Positions 20,039 to 29,338 of a DNA stretch of 64,000 nt are shown piece after piece. The stretch is from an uncultured Prevotellaceae bacterium (GTDB taxonomy: Bacteria; Bacteroidota; Bacteroidia; Bacteroidales; Bacteroidaceae), in the NCBI GenBank assembly GCA_902778255.1, contig CACYXD010000002.1, forward strand, positions 1 through 64,000, written 5' to 3'. The stretch's first letter is position 1, and the number at the start of each line of letters is the position of its first letter. The notes under the pieces are model-generated. The model worked only from the letters and a program-made list of their open reading frames with translations, was not told the DNA's origin and made no database searches. Made by a program: the position numbers and the translations under genes.

Positions 20039-20593
20039 ATGTGGCAGAAATTCTGTAATTGGTTACTATTCAAGCAAATGGGGTGGACAGCGGAAGTAAC
20101 AGAAGCGCATCCTGAGAAATATATCATCTGTCTGGCCCCCCACACTAGCAACTGGGACTTTCTTATGGGCCAACTTTACAATGGTGCCAAAGGGTTGGGC
20201 AGTAATTTCCTGATGAAAAAGGAATGGTTCTTCTGGCCTATGGGGCCCATCTTCAAGGCTATGGGAGGCATACCTGTGTACCGACAGAAGCACAGCAGTA
20301 TGACCGACTCAATGGCCGAGACTGCCAAGAGAACGAAGACATTCCATCTCTGTATTACGCCCGAGGGGACTCGCTCGCGCGTTGAAGAGTGGAAGAAAGG
20401 TTTCTATTTCATAGCCCTTAAAGCGGGCATCCCTATCCTACTCTATGGACTAGATTACGAGAAAAAGCACATACAATGCACCAAGACCATCATACCCACA
20501 GGTGATTTGGATGCCGACATGCGCGAGATAAAACTTTATTTCAAAGATTTCAAGGGCAAGAACCCTGAGTTCTTCACCATCGGAAATGTATAG
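20039..20593 (+). CDS. PlsC-like acyltransferase
   Basis: This 184-residue protein of the glycerolipid acyltransferase family has the catalytic HxxxxD box as HTSNWD and the acceptor-binding box as PEGTRSR. FYFIALKAGIPI matches the family's third block. It probably acylates a lysophospholipid or related lipid at the inner membrane, though no clear membrane helix is seen. It is shorter than PlsC proper (about 240 residues). Its stop overlaps the next gene by 8 bp. Confidence 0.85.
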   Translation: MWQKFCNWLLFKQMGWTAEVTEAHPEKYIICLAPHTSNWDFLMGQLYNGAKGLGSNFLMKKEWFFWPMGPIFKAMGGIPVYRQKHSSMTDSMAETAKRTKTFHLCITPEGTRSRVEEWKKGFYFIALKAGIPILLYGLDYEKKHIQCTKTIIPTGDLDADMREIKLYFKDFKGKNPEFFTIGNV

Positions 20594-23168
20594 ACTTCGC
20601 TTTCTTTGGATCTTTTTCATCTGTTTCGCAAATACCATGAACGCTCAGACTTCGTGGGGAAAGATTGACTACGAAGGAAAGCCATGGGTAAAAAACATAT
20701 CACGGCCATACGAGATAGAGCACGGACTTGAAGGGCGTCACCTCTCGCTCTGGGCAAGTCATGGACGTTATTACGACAACGCCGAACGGCGCTGGCGCTG
20801 GCAGCGTCCACCACTGTTTGGAACCACCGAGGATCTTTTTACCCAGACCATCGTGGTGCCCTACCTCATCCCTATGCTCGAAAATGCCGGCGCTGTGGTT
20901 TTTACGCCACGCGAGCGCGACTGGCAGCGCAACGAGGTAATCGTCGACAACGACAATCTGCCTTCACTGGTGAATTATCAAGAGCAAAACCTGCGCTATG
21001 TATGGGAACAAGCACCAAGTCAGGGATTCGCCTACCATCAGGGCAACTATCAAGACAAAGACAACCCTTTTATGGCTGGAACTGCGCGTATGGCTGAAAC
21101 CACACACAACAATAGTAGAAAAAGTACCGTCACCTACCAGCCCGACATTCCTGAAGAGGGACGCTATGCCGTTTACGTAAGCTACCAGACAGTAGAGAAG
21201 AGCATCGATGACGCCCATTATACCGTCTATCACCAAGGCCAAAAGACAGAGTACACAGTCAATCAGCAGATGGGTGGCAATACATGGGTCTATCTGGGCA
21301 CCTTTGATTTTGACAAAGGATGCAGTGAGAGAAACAAGGTTGTCGTGTCCAACCTTAGCAAGCGCAAGGGCATTGTGACCACCGATGCCGTACGTTTCGG
21401 AGGTGGAATGGGCAATATTGAACGAGGGGGCATGACTAGCGGCCTGCCGCGTTGTCTGGAAGGCGCACGCTACTATGCACAATGGGCAGGAATGCCTTAC
21501 GAGATTTACAGTTGCAAAAACGGACAGAACGATTACGGCGACGATCTCAACGTACGCTCGCTGATGACCAACCTGCTTTGTGGAGGCTCTGTCTTTGCCC
21601 CTGACTCCATTGGACGGCATGTACCCATAGAAATGTCGCTGGCCATCCATAGCGATGCTGGCTTCACGGAAACGGGCGAAGGCATCTACGGTTCACTGTC
21701 TATCTGTACCACGAAATACGGCGACAACTATCTGGCAGCAGGCATCAGTCGTGAAGCCTCAAAAGAATTGGCTACTGCCCTTCTCAACAACCTGACCACC
21801 GACATGAAGTATAGTTTTGGTGAATGGACCAGACGTCAAGTTAGAGACCGTAATTACTCTGAGACACGTTTGCCTGTCGTACCAAGTTCTATCCTAGAAA
21901 CATTATCACATCAGAACTTCGGAGACATGCGTTATGCCCAAGACCCCAACTTTCGCTTCACGCTGGCACGCTCCATCTACAAAACCATCCTGCGCTATGT
22001 GACAAGCCGCCACAAACGTACAGCTATCGTACAGCCCCTGGCTCCCAGCCGCTTTCACATCGAATTTTCAGACAAGCCTGGCGAAATAATCATCAGCTGG
22101 CAGGGCATCATTGACGGACAGGAGCCCACTTCGGTGCCTACAGGATATCTTCTCCAGATAGCACAAGACAACACTGGATTCGACAACGGCACCGTACTCC
22201 GTGGAACATCGTGCAGTGTAAAGCTAAAACCCAACGTGATGTATCGCTTCCGAGTGGTAGCCACTAACGAGGGCGGACAGAGTTTCCCAACAGAAACACT
22301 TGCCGCACTCTATAATCCCAAAGCCGACAAGACTATCATGATCGTCAACGGATTCAGTCGTCTCTCATCACCAGCCATCAGCAAGCAGGGACAAGGGTTT
22401 GACCTAAATGAAGACATTGGTGTTACCTATGGCAAGACAGCAGGATGGCTTGGCCTGCAAAGAATTTTCGATATCAACCGTATAGGCATTGAGGACTCCA
22501 CCGGACTCGGATATACCACCCCCGACCTGCAAGGAATGTTTATTGCAGGCAACGACTTCAATTACGTAGCAACACATGCCGATGCCATACGCACGGCTAA
22601 CAGCTACAACATTGTAAGCTGTTCGGCACAAGCAGTGGAACAGGGCGACATCAATCTCAACAACTATCACATCATTGACCTAATACTGGGGCTGGAGAAA
22701 GACGACGGACACAGTTTGGTAAAATATAAGACCTTCCGTCAAAGCATGCAGGAACGGCTGAGAGACTATACAGCCTGCGGAGGAAACCTGCTGGTAAGCG
22801 GTGCCTATATCGGTTCTGGCATGAAGACAGACGAAGAAAAGTCGTTTCTCGATGATGTTATAAAAACACGATTCGAAGGCACTAATTACGATATCAACAG
22901 TAACATCAGCGGACTTGGTACGACATTTACAATATATCGTCAACCCAACGAATACCACTACGCCGCTCCCCAAAACGACATACTGATGCCTACCTGCGCC
23001 TATGCCTTTCCAACGATGGCTTACAGCAATGAAACCTGCGCTGCTGTAGCTTATCAGGGTAGCGATTACCACTCGTTCGCAATGGGATTTCCATTGGAAT
23101 GTATCACAGACAAAGGGAAACGCGAGATGATTATGAGAGGAATACTAAACTTTTTATCAAACAAATAA
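20586..23168 (+). CDS. Secreted amidase-like protein with golvesin/Xly CBD-like and fibronectin III domains
   Basis: This 860-residue protein has an N-terminal signal peptide (about residues 1-20). An N-acetylmuramoyl-L-alanine amidase (Amidase_3-like) fold appears split: LSLWASHGRYY near residue 55 and the later AIHSDAGF segment look like the zinc-binding parts. Between them lies a beta-rich segment (about residues 180-280) resembling the golvesin/xanthan-lyase CBD-like domain, containing YAVYVSYQ and TTDAVRFGGG. A fibronectin III-like domain follows (about 485-575), then an alpha/beta C-terminal part. Cell-wall or glycan hydrolysis in the periplasm is inferred. Homologues are often labelled xanthan lyase without proof. 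The gene overlaps the acyltransferase gene by 8 bp. Confidence 0.75.
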   Translation: MYRLRFLWIFFICFANTMNAQTSWGKIDYEGKPWVKNISRPYEIEHGLEGRHLSLWASHGRYYDNAERRWRWQRPPLFGTTEDLFTQTIVVPYLIPMLENAGAVVFTPRERDWQRNEVIVDNDNLPSLVNYQEQNLRYVWEQAPSQGFAYHQGNYQDKDNPFMAGTARMAETTHNNSRKSTVTYQPDIPEEGRYAVYVSYQTVEKSIDDAHYTVYHQGQKTEYTVNQQMGGNTWVYLGTFDFDKGCSERNKVVVSNLSKRKGIVTTDAVRFGGGMGNIERGGMTSGLPRCLEGARYYAQWAGMPYEIYSCKNGQNDYGDDLNVRSLMTNLLCGGSVFAPDSIGRHVPIEMSLAIHSDAGFTETGEGIYGSLSICTTKYGDNYLAAGISREASKELATALLNNLTTDMKYSFGEWTRRQVRDRNYSETRLPVVPSSILETLSHQNFGDMRYAQDPNFRFTLARSIYKTILRYVTSRHKRTAIVQPLAPSRFHIEFSDKPGEIIISWQGIIDGQEPTSVPTGYLLQIAQDNTGFDNGTVLRGTSCSVKLKPNVMYRFRVVATNEGGQSFPTETLAALYNPKADKTIMIVNGFSRLSSPAISKQGQGFDLNEDIGVTYGKTAGWLGLQRIFDINRIGIEDSTGLGYTTPDLQGMFIAGNDFNYVATHADAIRTANSYNIVSCSAQAVEQGDINLNNYHIIDLILGLEKDDGHSLVKYKTFRQSMQERLRDYTACGGNLLVSGAYIGSGMKTDEEKSFLDDVIKTRFEGTNYDINSNISGLGTTFTIYRQPNEYHYAAPQNDILMPTCAYAFPTMAYSNETCAAVAYQGSDYHSFAMGFPLECITDKGKREMIMRGILNFLSNK

Positions 23169-23170
23169 AT

Positions 23171-23515
23171 ATGGCAAAAATACAAACCAACGCCTCTGGT
23201 ACCAGAAGCATCGAAGTGAGCGAACAACACCTGGCCACCATAGAACAATACCAACTGCTGCGAGACCTGATCGACTCAAATGGATACATCGATGAGCCTG
23301 TACTCGAGAAACTGAAACTCAACATTCGGGCGCTGCTGGAGTCGGAGGCTGGTCGCGACAAAGCTCTGCTCGACCTCTGTTTGGACGTGATCTATCATCC
23401 AAACATGAAAGCGCTGGGATTGCAGAACCTGACAAAACTCTTCCTCGAATGGAAAGAGAGCCAACGCCCAACATCCAATACCCAACATCCAGAAAATGGA
23501 GTATCGGCTGACTGA
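23171..23515 (+). CDS. Small protein of unknown function
   Basis: This 114-residue protein starts at MAKIQTNASGTRSIEVSEQ, 2 bp after the amidase-like gene. It is charged and helical, with no export signal. The last part (SQRPTSNTQHPENG) is written by a heptamer repeat at 23461-23495 and probably is not part of the folded domain. It overlaps the YgiQ gene by 20 bp in another frame. I do not recognise the family. Confidence 0.7.
   Translation: MAKIQTNASGTRSIEVSEQHLATIEQYQLLRDLIDSNGYIDEPVLEKLKLNIRALLESEAGRDKALLDLCLDVIYHPNMKALGLQNLTKLFLEWKESQRPTSNTQHPENGVSAD
23461..23495. repeat. Heptamer repeat, five units (CCAACAT type)
   Basis: Five 7-bp units at 23461-23495 vary around CCAACAT. The tract lies in the 3' coding end of one gene and ends exactly at the ATG of the next (23496). 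Confidence 0.65.
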
Positions 23516-25343
23516 TTTTCTACCGACAACCAAGAAAGAACTGGAACTGCGAGGATGGGATACACTAGATGTAATCTTGTTCTCGGGCGATGCCTACGTA
23601 GATCATCCGTCCTTTGGAGCTGCCGTCATTGGGCGCATTCTCGAAGCAGCAGGCTATAAGGTGGCCATCGTACCGCAACCCGACTGGCACGGCGATTACC
23701 GCGACTTCAAGAAATTGGGGCGCCCACGTCTGTTCTTCGGCATATCACCAGGATGCATGGACTCGATGGTCAATAAATACACGGCAGCACGCCGCCTACG
23801 CTCCGAAGATGCGTATTCGCCTGACGGTCGTCACGACATGCGTCCAGAATACCCCACCATCGTCTATACAAAGATACTTAAACAGTTGTATCCCGACATA
23901 CCTGTAGTATTGGGCGGTATTGAGGCTTCATTGCGCCGACTTACCCATTATGACTACTGGCAAGACCGTCTGCGTCCCAGCATCCTTTGCGACAGCGGTG
24001 CCGACATCATCAGCTATGGTATGGGCGAGAAAACCATCATAGAGATAGCCAACCGGCTGGCTAATGGAGAGAGCATCAAGGACCTGACCGACCTGCCGCA
24101 GATTGTATATCTGACAAAGGATATCACACCTACAGCCGACGATATCGTGCTGCATTCCCATGAGGAATGTCTGCGCAACAAGAAATCACAGGCCGAGAAC
24201 TTCCGCCATATCGAGGAACAGTCGAACATGATGCACGCCAGTCGCCTGCTTCAGCCACTTATCTCTGCCACCACCCCCGATGGTTCTCCATCGGGCACCT
24301 GTGTTGTTGTCAACCCTCCCTACCCCCCAATGACGACAGACGAACTGGATGCCTCCTTCGACCTGCCCTACACGCGTCAGCCCCATCCCAAGTACAAAGG
24401 CAAACGCATCCCTGCCTACGAAATGATTAAGTTCAGCGTCAACATCCATCGAGGCTGTTTTGGCGGCTGTGCCTTCTGCACCATCTCCGCCCATCAGGGG
24501 AAGTTTATTGCCTGTCGCTCGAAAGGGAGTATCATCAACGAGGTAAAGCAAGTCATTAAGATGCCTGATTTCAAAGGCTATCTTAGCGACCTCGGAGGCC
24601 CCAGCGCCAATATGTATGGGATGCACGGACGCAACCTGAATGCCTGCGAGAAATGCAAGCGTCCCAGCTGCATACACCCTCAGATTTGTCCCAACCTCAA
24701 CACCAGTCACCAGAAACTGCTCGATGTATATCATGCCGTCGATGCCTTGCCTGGCATCAAGAAGAGCTTCATAGGCAGCGGTGTGCGCTACGACCTATTA
24801 TTATATAAAGGTAAAGACGAGGAAGCCAACCGTTCAGCACAGGCCTATACGCGAGAACTCATCTGCAACCACGTGAGCGGGCGACTGAAGGTAGCCCCCG
24901 AGCACACCAGCGACCGCGTACTGATGCTGATGAGAAAACCCTCGTTCCGGCAGTTTGAGGAGTTCAAGCGCATTTTCGACCGCATCAACCGCGAAGAGCA
25001 TCTCAACCAACAGATTATACCCTACTTCATCAGCAGTCATCCGGGCTGTCATGAGGAAGATATGGCACAGTTGGCTGCACTCACACGGAAGATGGGCTAT
25101 AAACTGGAACAGGTACAGGACTTCACGCCAACACCTATGACAGTATCTACAGAGACCTGGTACACAGGCTACGACCCCTATACGCTTGAACCCGTTTTCT
25201 CTGCCAAGACCCCACGCGAGAAAGAAGCCCAGCGACAATATTTCTTCTGGTATAAAGACAATACAAATGCAAATAATAGAACAAAACCTCGTAGCGAAAG
25301 ACCCCAAGAGGAAAAGCGAGGACGGCATCGTCATCACAGATGA
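23496..25343 (+). CDS. YgiQ family radical SAM protein
   Basis: This 615-residue protein has an N-terminal YgiQ domain (MEYRLTDFLPTTKKELELRG is typical) and a radical-SAM domain with the CxxxCxxC cluster motif as CFGGCAFC (about residues 321-328). A second Cys-rich stretch (CEKCKRPSC) follows. The C-terminus is a low-complexity, basic tail. The family lies in the cytoplasm, uses S-adenosylmethionine and a 4Fe-4S cluster, and has no established substrate. The 3' end overlaps the next gene by 77 bp. Confidence 0.9.
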   Translation: MEYRLTDFLPTTKKELELRGWDTLDVILFSGDAYVDHPSFGAAVIGRILEAAGYKVAIVPQPDWHGDYRDFKKLGRPRLFFGISPGCMDSMVNKYTAARRLRSEDAYSPDGRHDMRPEYPTIVYTKILKQLYPDIPVVLGGIEASLRRLTHYDYWQDRLRPSILCDSGADIISYGMGEKTIIEIANRLANGESIKDLTDLPQIVYLTKDITPTADDIVLHSHEECLRNKKSQAENFRHIEEQSNMMHASRLLQPLISATTPDGSPSGTCVVVNPPYPPMTTDELDASFDLPYTRQPHPKYKGKRIPAYEMIKFSVNIHRGCFGGCAFCTISAHQGKFIACRSKGSIINEVKQVIKMPDFKGYLSDLGGPSANMYGMHGRNLNACEKCKRPSCIHPQICPNLNTSHQKLLDVYHAVDALPGIKKSFIGSGVRYDLLLYKGKDEEANRSAQAYTRELICNHVSGRLKVAPEHTSDRVLMLMRKPSFRQFEEFKRIFDRINREEHLNQQIIPYFISSHPGCHEEDMAQLAALTRKMGYKLEQVQDFTPTPMTVSTETWYTGYDPYTLEPVFSAKTPREKEAQRQYFFWYKDNTNANNRTKPRSERPQEEKRGRHRHHR

Positions 25344-26064
25344 TTTTATTGCCGTTATCGATGGCTCCACATCCAAGACCGACCGACGTTACTGTCTTTT
25401 CAAAAGCAACGGCCGATTTGCCATGCAGATCATCGAGAAATATATCCGCAAAGCACCAAAGGGCATATCCTGTCACGATTTCTGCGTAGGCGTAACCCGT
25501 CAGATACGCAATCATTATAAAAACAAGGACATTCCAAGACTTACAGAGCATCCAGAGGATAGACTCACGGCCAGCGCCGTGATTTTCAGCCGTCTAAATC
25601 GTCAGATATGGATGATTGGTGATTGTCAATGTATGGTGGGAGGCGAATACTACGACAACCCCAAGCCCTATGAGCAAGAACTGGCAGAACGAAGGGCTGA
25701 GATTATTCTGTCAGGTACGGAGCCCAAAGAGTATTATCTCACTGACGACACAGCCCGACAGCAGATTATTCCCCTGATGCTAGAGACCATGAAGCAGCAA
25801 AACGTGACCTATAGCGTCATCGATGGATTCCATATCCCAGAGCAATATGTCAGAGTCATCACACTCGACTTCCAACCTTGGGAAATCATTCTGGCTAGCG
25901 ACGGCTACCCTTTCCTCTGTCCCACCCTGCAGAAATCGGAGGCGAAACTGGCTTGGCAGCGCCAAAACGACCCGCTAAACATAGGGCAGTTCAAAGCCAC
26001 AAAAGCCTTTAAAAAAGGTAACAATTCATTTGACGATAGAACATACATCAGATTCAAAGTTTAA
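25267..26064 (+). CDS. PP2C-like protein phosphatase, divergent
   Basis: This 265-residue protein starts at MQIIEQNLVAKDP (25267), inside the YgiQ gene. A PP2C layout is visible: FIAVIDGSTS (first metal Asp-Gly), WMIGDCQ, ILASDGYPF and SFDDRTYI, in the right order and at roughly the right spacing. The first box lacks the usual DGMGG, and the acidic residues around box 1 differ, so activity is uncertain. It is probably cytoplasmic. It closes the run that began at 19765. The 77-bp overlap with ygiQ implies translational coupling or a later real start. Confidence 0.65.
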   Translation: MQIIEQNLVAKDPKRKSEDGIVITDDFIAVIDGSTSKTDRRYCLFKSNGRFAMQIIEKYIRKAPKGISCHDFCVGVTRQIRNHYKNKDIPRLTEHPEDRLTASAVIFSRLNRQIWMIGDCQCMVGGEYYDNPKPYEQELAERRAEIILSGTEPKEYYLTDDTARQQIIPLMLETMKQQNVTYSVIDGFHIPEQYVRVITLDFQPWEIILASDGYPFLCPTLQKSEAKLAWQRQNDPLNIGQFKATKAFKKGNNSFDDRTYIRFKV

Positions 26065-26099
26065 AAAAACATTTATTCTTCGCTTTCAATGCTCGAAAA

Positions 26100-26132
26100 T
26101 TTGCACAGTTCATAAAAAAAGAGTATCTTTGC
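26100..26132 (+). promoter_or_regulatory. Promoter of tRNA-Arg
   Basis: TTTG at 26100-26103 and TATCTTTGC at 26124-26132 are separated by exactly 20 bp. The tRNA begins 37 bp after the -7 element. Confidence 0.85.
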
Positions 26133-26168
26133 ACTCGCAAATGAGGGCAAATCCTCAGAGGCAAGGCT

Positions 26169-26242
26169 GGTTCCGTAGCTCAGCTGGATAGAGCAACAGC
26201 CTTCTAAGCTGTGGGTCTCGGGTTCGAATCCCGACGGAATCA
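26169..26242 (+). tRNA. tRNA-Arg (anticodon TCT)
   Basis: This 74-nt tRNA has a 7-bp acceptor stem (GGTTCCG with CGGAATC). The anticodon stem ACAGC/GCTGT encloses loop CTTCTAA, giving anticodon TCT, and the T-arm contains GGTTCGAATCC. The CCA end is not encoded. It reads AGA codons. Confidence 0.97.
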
Positions 26243-26253
26243 CTTAATTACAT

Positions 26254-26284
26254 AAAGCCTTATTCTATACGGATGGGGCTTTTA
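26254..26284 (+). terminator. Weak terminator after tRNA-Arg
   Basis: AAAGCC and GGCTTT form a short stem around a loop of about 17 bases, followed by TTATAA. It may only partly stop transcription into the ThiE-like gene. Confidence 0.45.
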
Positions 26285-26301
26285 TAATAAAAGGATTGTA
26301 G

Positions 26302-26910
26302 ATGAAACTTATCATCCTGACAAAGGCCACGTTCTTCGTGGAGGAAGACAAAATCCTGACCACTCTCTTCGAAGAAGGGATGGATAATCTGCACTTATAC
26401 AAACCAGGGGCAGAACCCGTTTATTCCGAACGGCTTCTTACCCTCCTTTCAGAGGACTACTACAAGAGAATTACTGTTCACGACCATTTCTATCTCAGAG
26501 AAGAATTTGCACTAAGAGGCATCCACCTGAATACGGCCGATGCTGAGTTGCCTTATGGCTATAAAGGACGTTTCAGTTGTACATGCCACAATATTGGCGA
26601 GTTGAAAGAGGCCAAGAAAAGAGCAGATTATGTATTTCTGAAGACTATCTTCGACAGCCATAGCAACCCTAACGACAAACAGACACTGAGCGAGGAAGAG
26701 TTGAGAGAAGCGAGCAAAAAGGGGCTTATTGACAAGCACGTCTATGCTATGGGCGGCATCTCTCTTGACAATATCCGCCAGATGCGCGACCTGGGATTCG
26801 GAGGCGTCGTGATATGCGGTGATTTGTGGAACCGCTTTAATATTCACCAGGAGCAAGACTACAAAGACCTGATTTCCCACTTCCAGAAGTTGCAGAAAGC
26901 AGTCAATTAG
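26302..26910 (+). CDS. ThiE/TenI-like protein (thiamine phosphate synthase family)
   Basis: This 202-residue cytoplasmic TIM-barrel protein resembles thiamine phosphate synthase/TenI. HLYKPG, GIHLNTADA, CTCHNIGELKEA and YAMGGIS match the order of ThiE strands, including the glycine-rich phosphate site. No other thiamine genes and no THI-box were seen nearby, so a thiazole/HMP coupling activity is unproven. The TenI-like branch without synthase activity is the alternative. It lies 33 bp before prs. Confidence 0.75.
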   Translation: MKLIILTKATFFVEEDKILTTLFEEGMDNLHLYKPGAEPVYSERLLTLLSEDYYKRITVHDHFYLREEFALRGIHLNTADAELPYGYKGRFSCTCHNIGELKEAKKRADYVFLKTIFDSHSNPNDKQTLSEEELREASKKGLIDKHVYAMGGISLDNIRQMRDLGFGGVVICGDLWNRFNIHQEQDYKDLISHFQKLQKAVN

Positions 26911-26943
26911 ACTATATTCAAATCATACGTACTACATAAAGCA

Positions 26944-27882
26944 ATGACTACACAAGACTCTTACATGGTATTCTCGGGCACCGCAACGAGATACTTAGCT
27001 GAGAAAATCTGCCAAAGCCTGGGATGCCCCCTGGGCAAACTGCAAATCACCAAGTTCTCTGATGGAGAATTTGCCGTCTCTTACGAACAATCTATTCGTG
27101 GACGCGACATCTTTCTTGTACAGAGCACATTCCCCAACAGCGACAACCTGATGGAACTGTTGCTGATGATTGATGCTGCCAAGCGTGCATCAGCCCGCAC
27201 CATCAATGCCGTCATTCCCTATTTCGGATGGGCTCGTCAGGACCGTAAGGACAAACCACGCGTTAGCATCGGGGCCAAGCTCATTGCCGACCTGCTGAGC
27301 ATTGCCGGCGTTAACCGCGTGATTACGATGGATCTTCATGCAGACCAGATTCAGGGATTCTTCGACGTACCCGTTGACCATCTGTACGCGTCGGGCGTAC
27401 TGCTCCCCTATCTGCAGAGCCTGAAACTTGATGAGCTTGTCATTGCTTCACCAGACGTAGGTGGTTCAAAGCGCGCCAACACCTATGCCAAGTACCTGGG
27501 CTGCCCCCTCGTATTGTGCAACAAGACCCGTGCACGCGCCAACGTTGTAGCTACCATGCAGATCATCGGCGACGTGGAAGGCAAAAACGTAGTCATTATC
27601 GATGATATGGTAGATACAGCAGGCACCATCACCAAAGCTGCCGACCTGATGATGGAAGCAGGAGCAAAGAGCGTACGTGCGTGCGCCTCCCACTGCGTAA
27701 TGAGCGGTCCTGCCAGCGATCGTGTACAGGCATCCGCTCTTGAGGAAATCGTCTTCACCGACTCTATTCCCTACACACAACGCTGCGCCAAAGTAAAGCA
27801 GATCAGCGTGGCTGATATGTTTGCCGAGACCATCCGACGCGTCATTGAGAATGAGAGCATCAGCGACCAATATATTGTATAA
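26944..27882 (+). CDS. prs: Ribose-phosphate pyrophosphokinase
   Basis: This enzyme makes PRPP from ribose 5-phosphate and ATP for purine, pyrimidine, histidine and tryptophan pathways. The 312 residues are standard. The flexible-loop region (FGWARQDRKDKPR) and the PRPP-binding loop VVIIDDMVDTAGTI (about residues 217-230) are intact. It lies 5 bp upstream of a thioredoxin-like lipoprotein gene. Confidence 0.97.
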   Translation: MTTQDSYMVFSGTATRYLAEKICQSLGCPLGKLQITKFSDGEFAVSYEQSIRGRDIFLVQSTFPNSDNLMELLLMIDAAKRASARTINAVIPYFGWARQDRKDKPRVSIGAKLIADLLSIAGVNRVITMDLHADQIQGFFDVPVDHLYASGVLLPYLQSLKLDELVIASPDVGGSKRANTYAKYLGCPLVLCNKTRARANVVATMQIIGDVEGKNVVIIDDMVDTAGTITKAADLMMEAGAKSVRACASHCVMSGPASDRVQASALEEIVFTDSIPYTQRCAKVKQISVADMFAETIRRVIENESISDQYIV

Positions 27883-27887
27883 CAAGG

Positions 27888-28988
27888 ATGATGATGAAGA
27901 CAACCTCTTATCTGATAGGATTTGCCCTTGCTACTGTTGCCCTTGTTTCGTGCAATTCTAACGGCTTCAAGGTGAAAGGTGTGGCAGAGGGATTTACCGA
28001 TGGCGATACACTCTATGTAATGTCTATGGACTCTCCCGATCCTTTAGACACGCTTATCGTCGAGGACGGCAAGTTTGAATGGAGCGGTGAAAGCGACTCT
28101 ACGGTGATGTGCTCCATCGTTCCAGCCAATTATATGTCTATGGTAGGTTTCTTCCGTGAACCAGGTACCATCAACGTGCTGCTGTCAACATCTAGCAATT
28201 CGGAAGTGTCGGGTACCAAGTCCAATGATGCCCTGCAGGAATTCAATAATCTGCAGCACGACTATCAGAAGAAGCTCGAAGAGATCAGTGCACCACTCTA
28301 TTCCGACTCCATCGATGAGGAAGCCCAGAAAACCTTGTATTCACGCTTCGCCGAACTGAAGGATCAGATGGATAATGATGTGAAGGCACTGGCCGTGAAA
28401 CACCTTGACAACGAACTGGGCTATCTACTGACAATACAGTTGGCATACGATGATGTCTTCACAAAAGAAGAAATCCTCAAACACATAGCCAACATGCCTG
28501 AAGCCTATCAAAAACGTAAGCCTATCAAGGATATCATAGCGATGTTTGAGACCACCTTCTCCACGAAAGAAGGCGATACCATTCAGGACTTCAAGATGCA
28601 GACACCCGAAGGAACTGAGGTTAGTATCATGGAGCTGCTCAAGCCGAACAAGCTGACCGTGATAGACTTCTGGGCTTCATGGTGCCAGCCCTGCCGTGAG
28701 GAAATGCCTAAGATGAAACAGATGCTGGCTGACTATCAAGAGAAGGGTTTCGGTATCGTAGGTATTTCTATCGACGATGACAAAGAAGAGTGGACAAAGT
28801 GCATTGAGGAACTGTCACTCACCTGGCCTCACTTGTCTGATCTCCAAGGTGGTACATCACCGGTGGCCAAGAGTTTCGGCGTACGCGCTATTCCCTTCAC
28901 AGTAGTCGTTGACCAGCAGGGAAAAGTGCTGGCCAAGGAACTTCGCGGTGAAAAGCTCTCACAATTTATCAGCGAGCACCTACAATAA
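27888..28988 (+). CDS. Thioredoxin-like (TlpA/ResA-type) lipoprotein with DUF4369-like N-terminus
   Basis: This 366-residue protein has a lipoprotein signal with lipobox LVSC (Cys22 counting from the first Met; later ATGs at 27891 or 27894 are possible). A beta-rich DUF4369-like domain comes first, and the C-terminal half is an AhpC/TSA-thioredoxin fold with WCQPC (Cys266 and Cys269). It probably works in the periplasm as a thiol-disulfide reductase. It is co-directional with prs and converges with panD, with a 3-bp gap between stop codons and no visible terminator. Confidence 0.88.
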   Translation: MMMKTTSYLIGFALATVALVSCNSNGFKVKGVAEGFTDGDTLYVMSMDSPDPLDTLIVEDGKFEWSGESDSTVMCSIVPANYMSMVGFFREPGTINVLLSTSSNSEVSGTKSNDALQEFNNLQHDYQKKLEEISAPLYSDSIDEEAQKTLYSRFAELKDQMDNDVKALAVKHLDNELGYLLTIQLAYDDVFTKEEILKHIANMPEAYQKRKPIKDIIAMFETTFSTKEGDTIQDFKMQTPEGTEVSIMELLKPNKLTVIDFWASWCQPCREEMPKMKQMLADYQEKGFGIVGISIDDDKEEWTKCIEELSLTWPHLSDLQGGTSPVAKSFGVRAIPFTVVVDQQGKVLAKELRGEKLSQFISEHLQ

Positions 28989-28991
28989 GAA

Positions 28992-29333
28992 TCAAATGTG
29001 ATTATCGTTGGGGAATACTACCGTTGGTTTAAACGTCTTAGCTTCCTCAAAATCCATTAAGGCATACGAGATAATGATGATGGTGTCGTCGACCTGAACC
29101 TTTCGGGCGGCGGCACCATTTAAACATATACAGCCGCTACCACGCTCACCCTTGATAATATAAGTCTCGAAACGCTCACCATTATTATTATCTACAATCT
29201 GTACTTTTTCACCAGCAATCATGTTGGCAGCATCCATCAAGTCCTCGTCAATGGTGATGCTTCCCATATAGTTCAGATTAGCCTCCGTCACACGGACACA
29301 GTGAAGCTTCGACTTCAATACTTCTATCATCAT
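28992..29333 (-). CDS. panD: Aspartate 1-decarboxylase precursor
   Basis: This enzyme converts aspartate to beta-alanine for pantothenate synthesis. The 113-residue proenzyme self-cleaves between Gly24 and Ser25 (MGSITID) to form the pyruvoyl group. The start may be the first or second Met. It lies 5 bp after panC, forming a two-gene unit. Confidence 0.96.
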   Translation of the reverse strand: MMIEVLKSKLHCVRVTEANLNYMGSITIDEDLMDAANMIAGEKVQIVDNNNGERFETYIIKGERGSGCICLNGAAARKVQVDDTIIIISYALMDFEEAKTFKPTVVFPNDNHI

Positions 29334-29338
29334 AGCGT

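Noticed and set aside
26243..26301. Thiamine riboswitch upstream of the ThiE-like gene
   Set aside because: The gap is only 59 bp, shows no THI-box words, and is mostly a weak terminator after tRNA-Arg.
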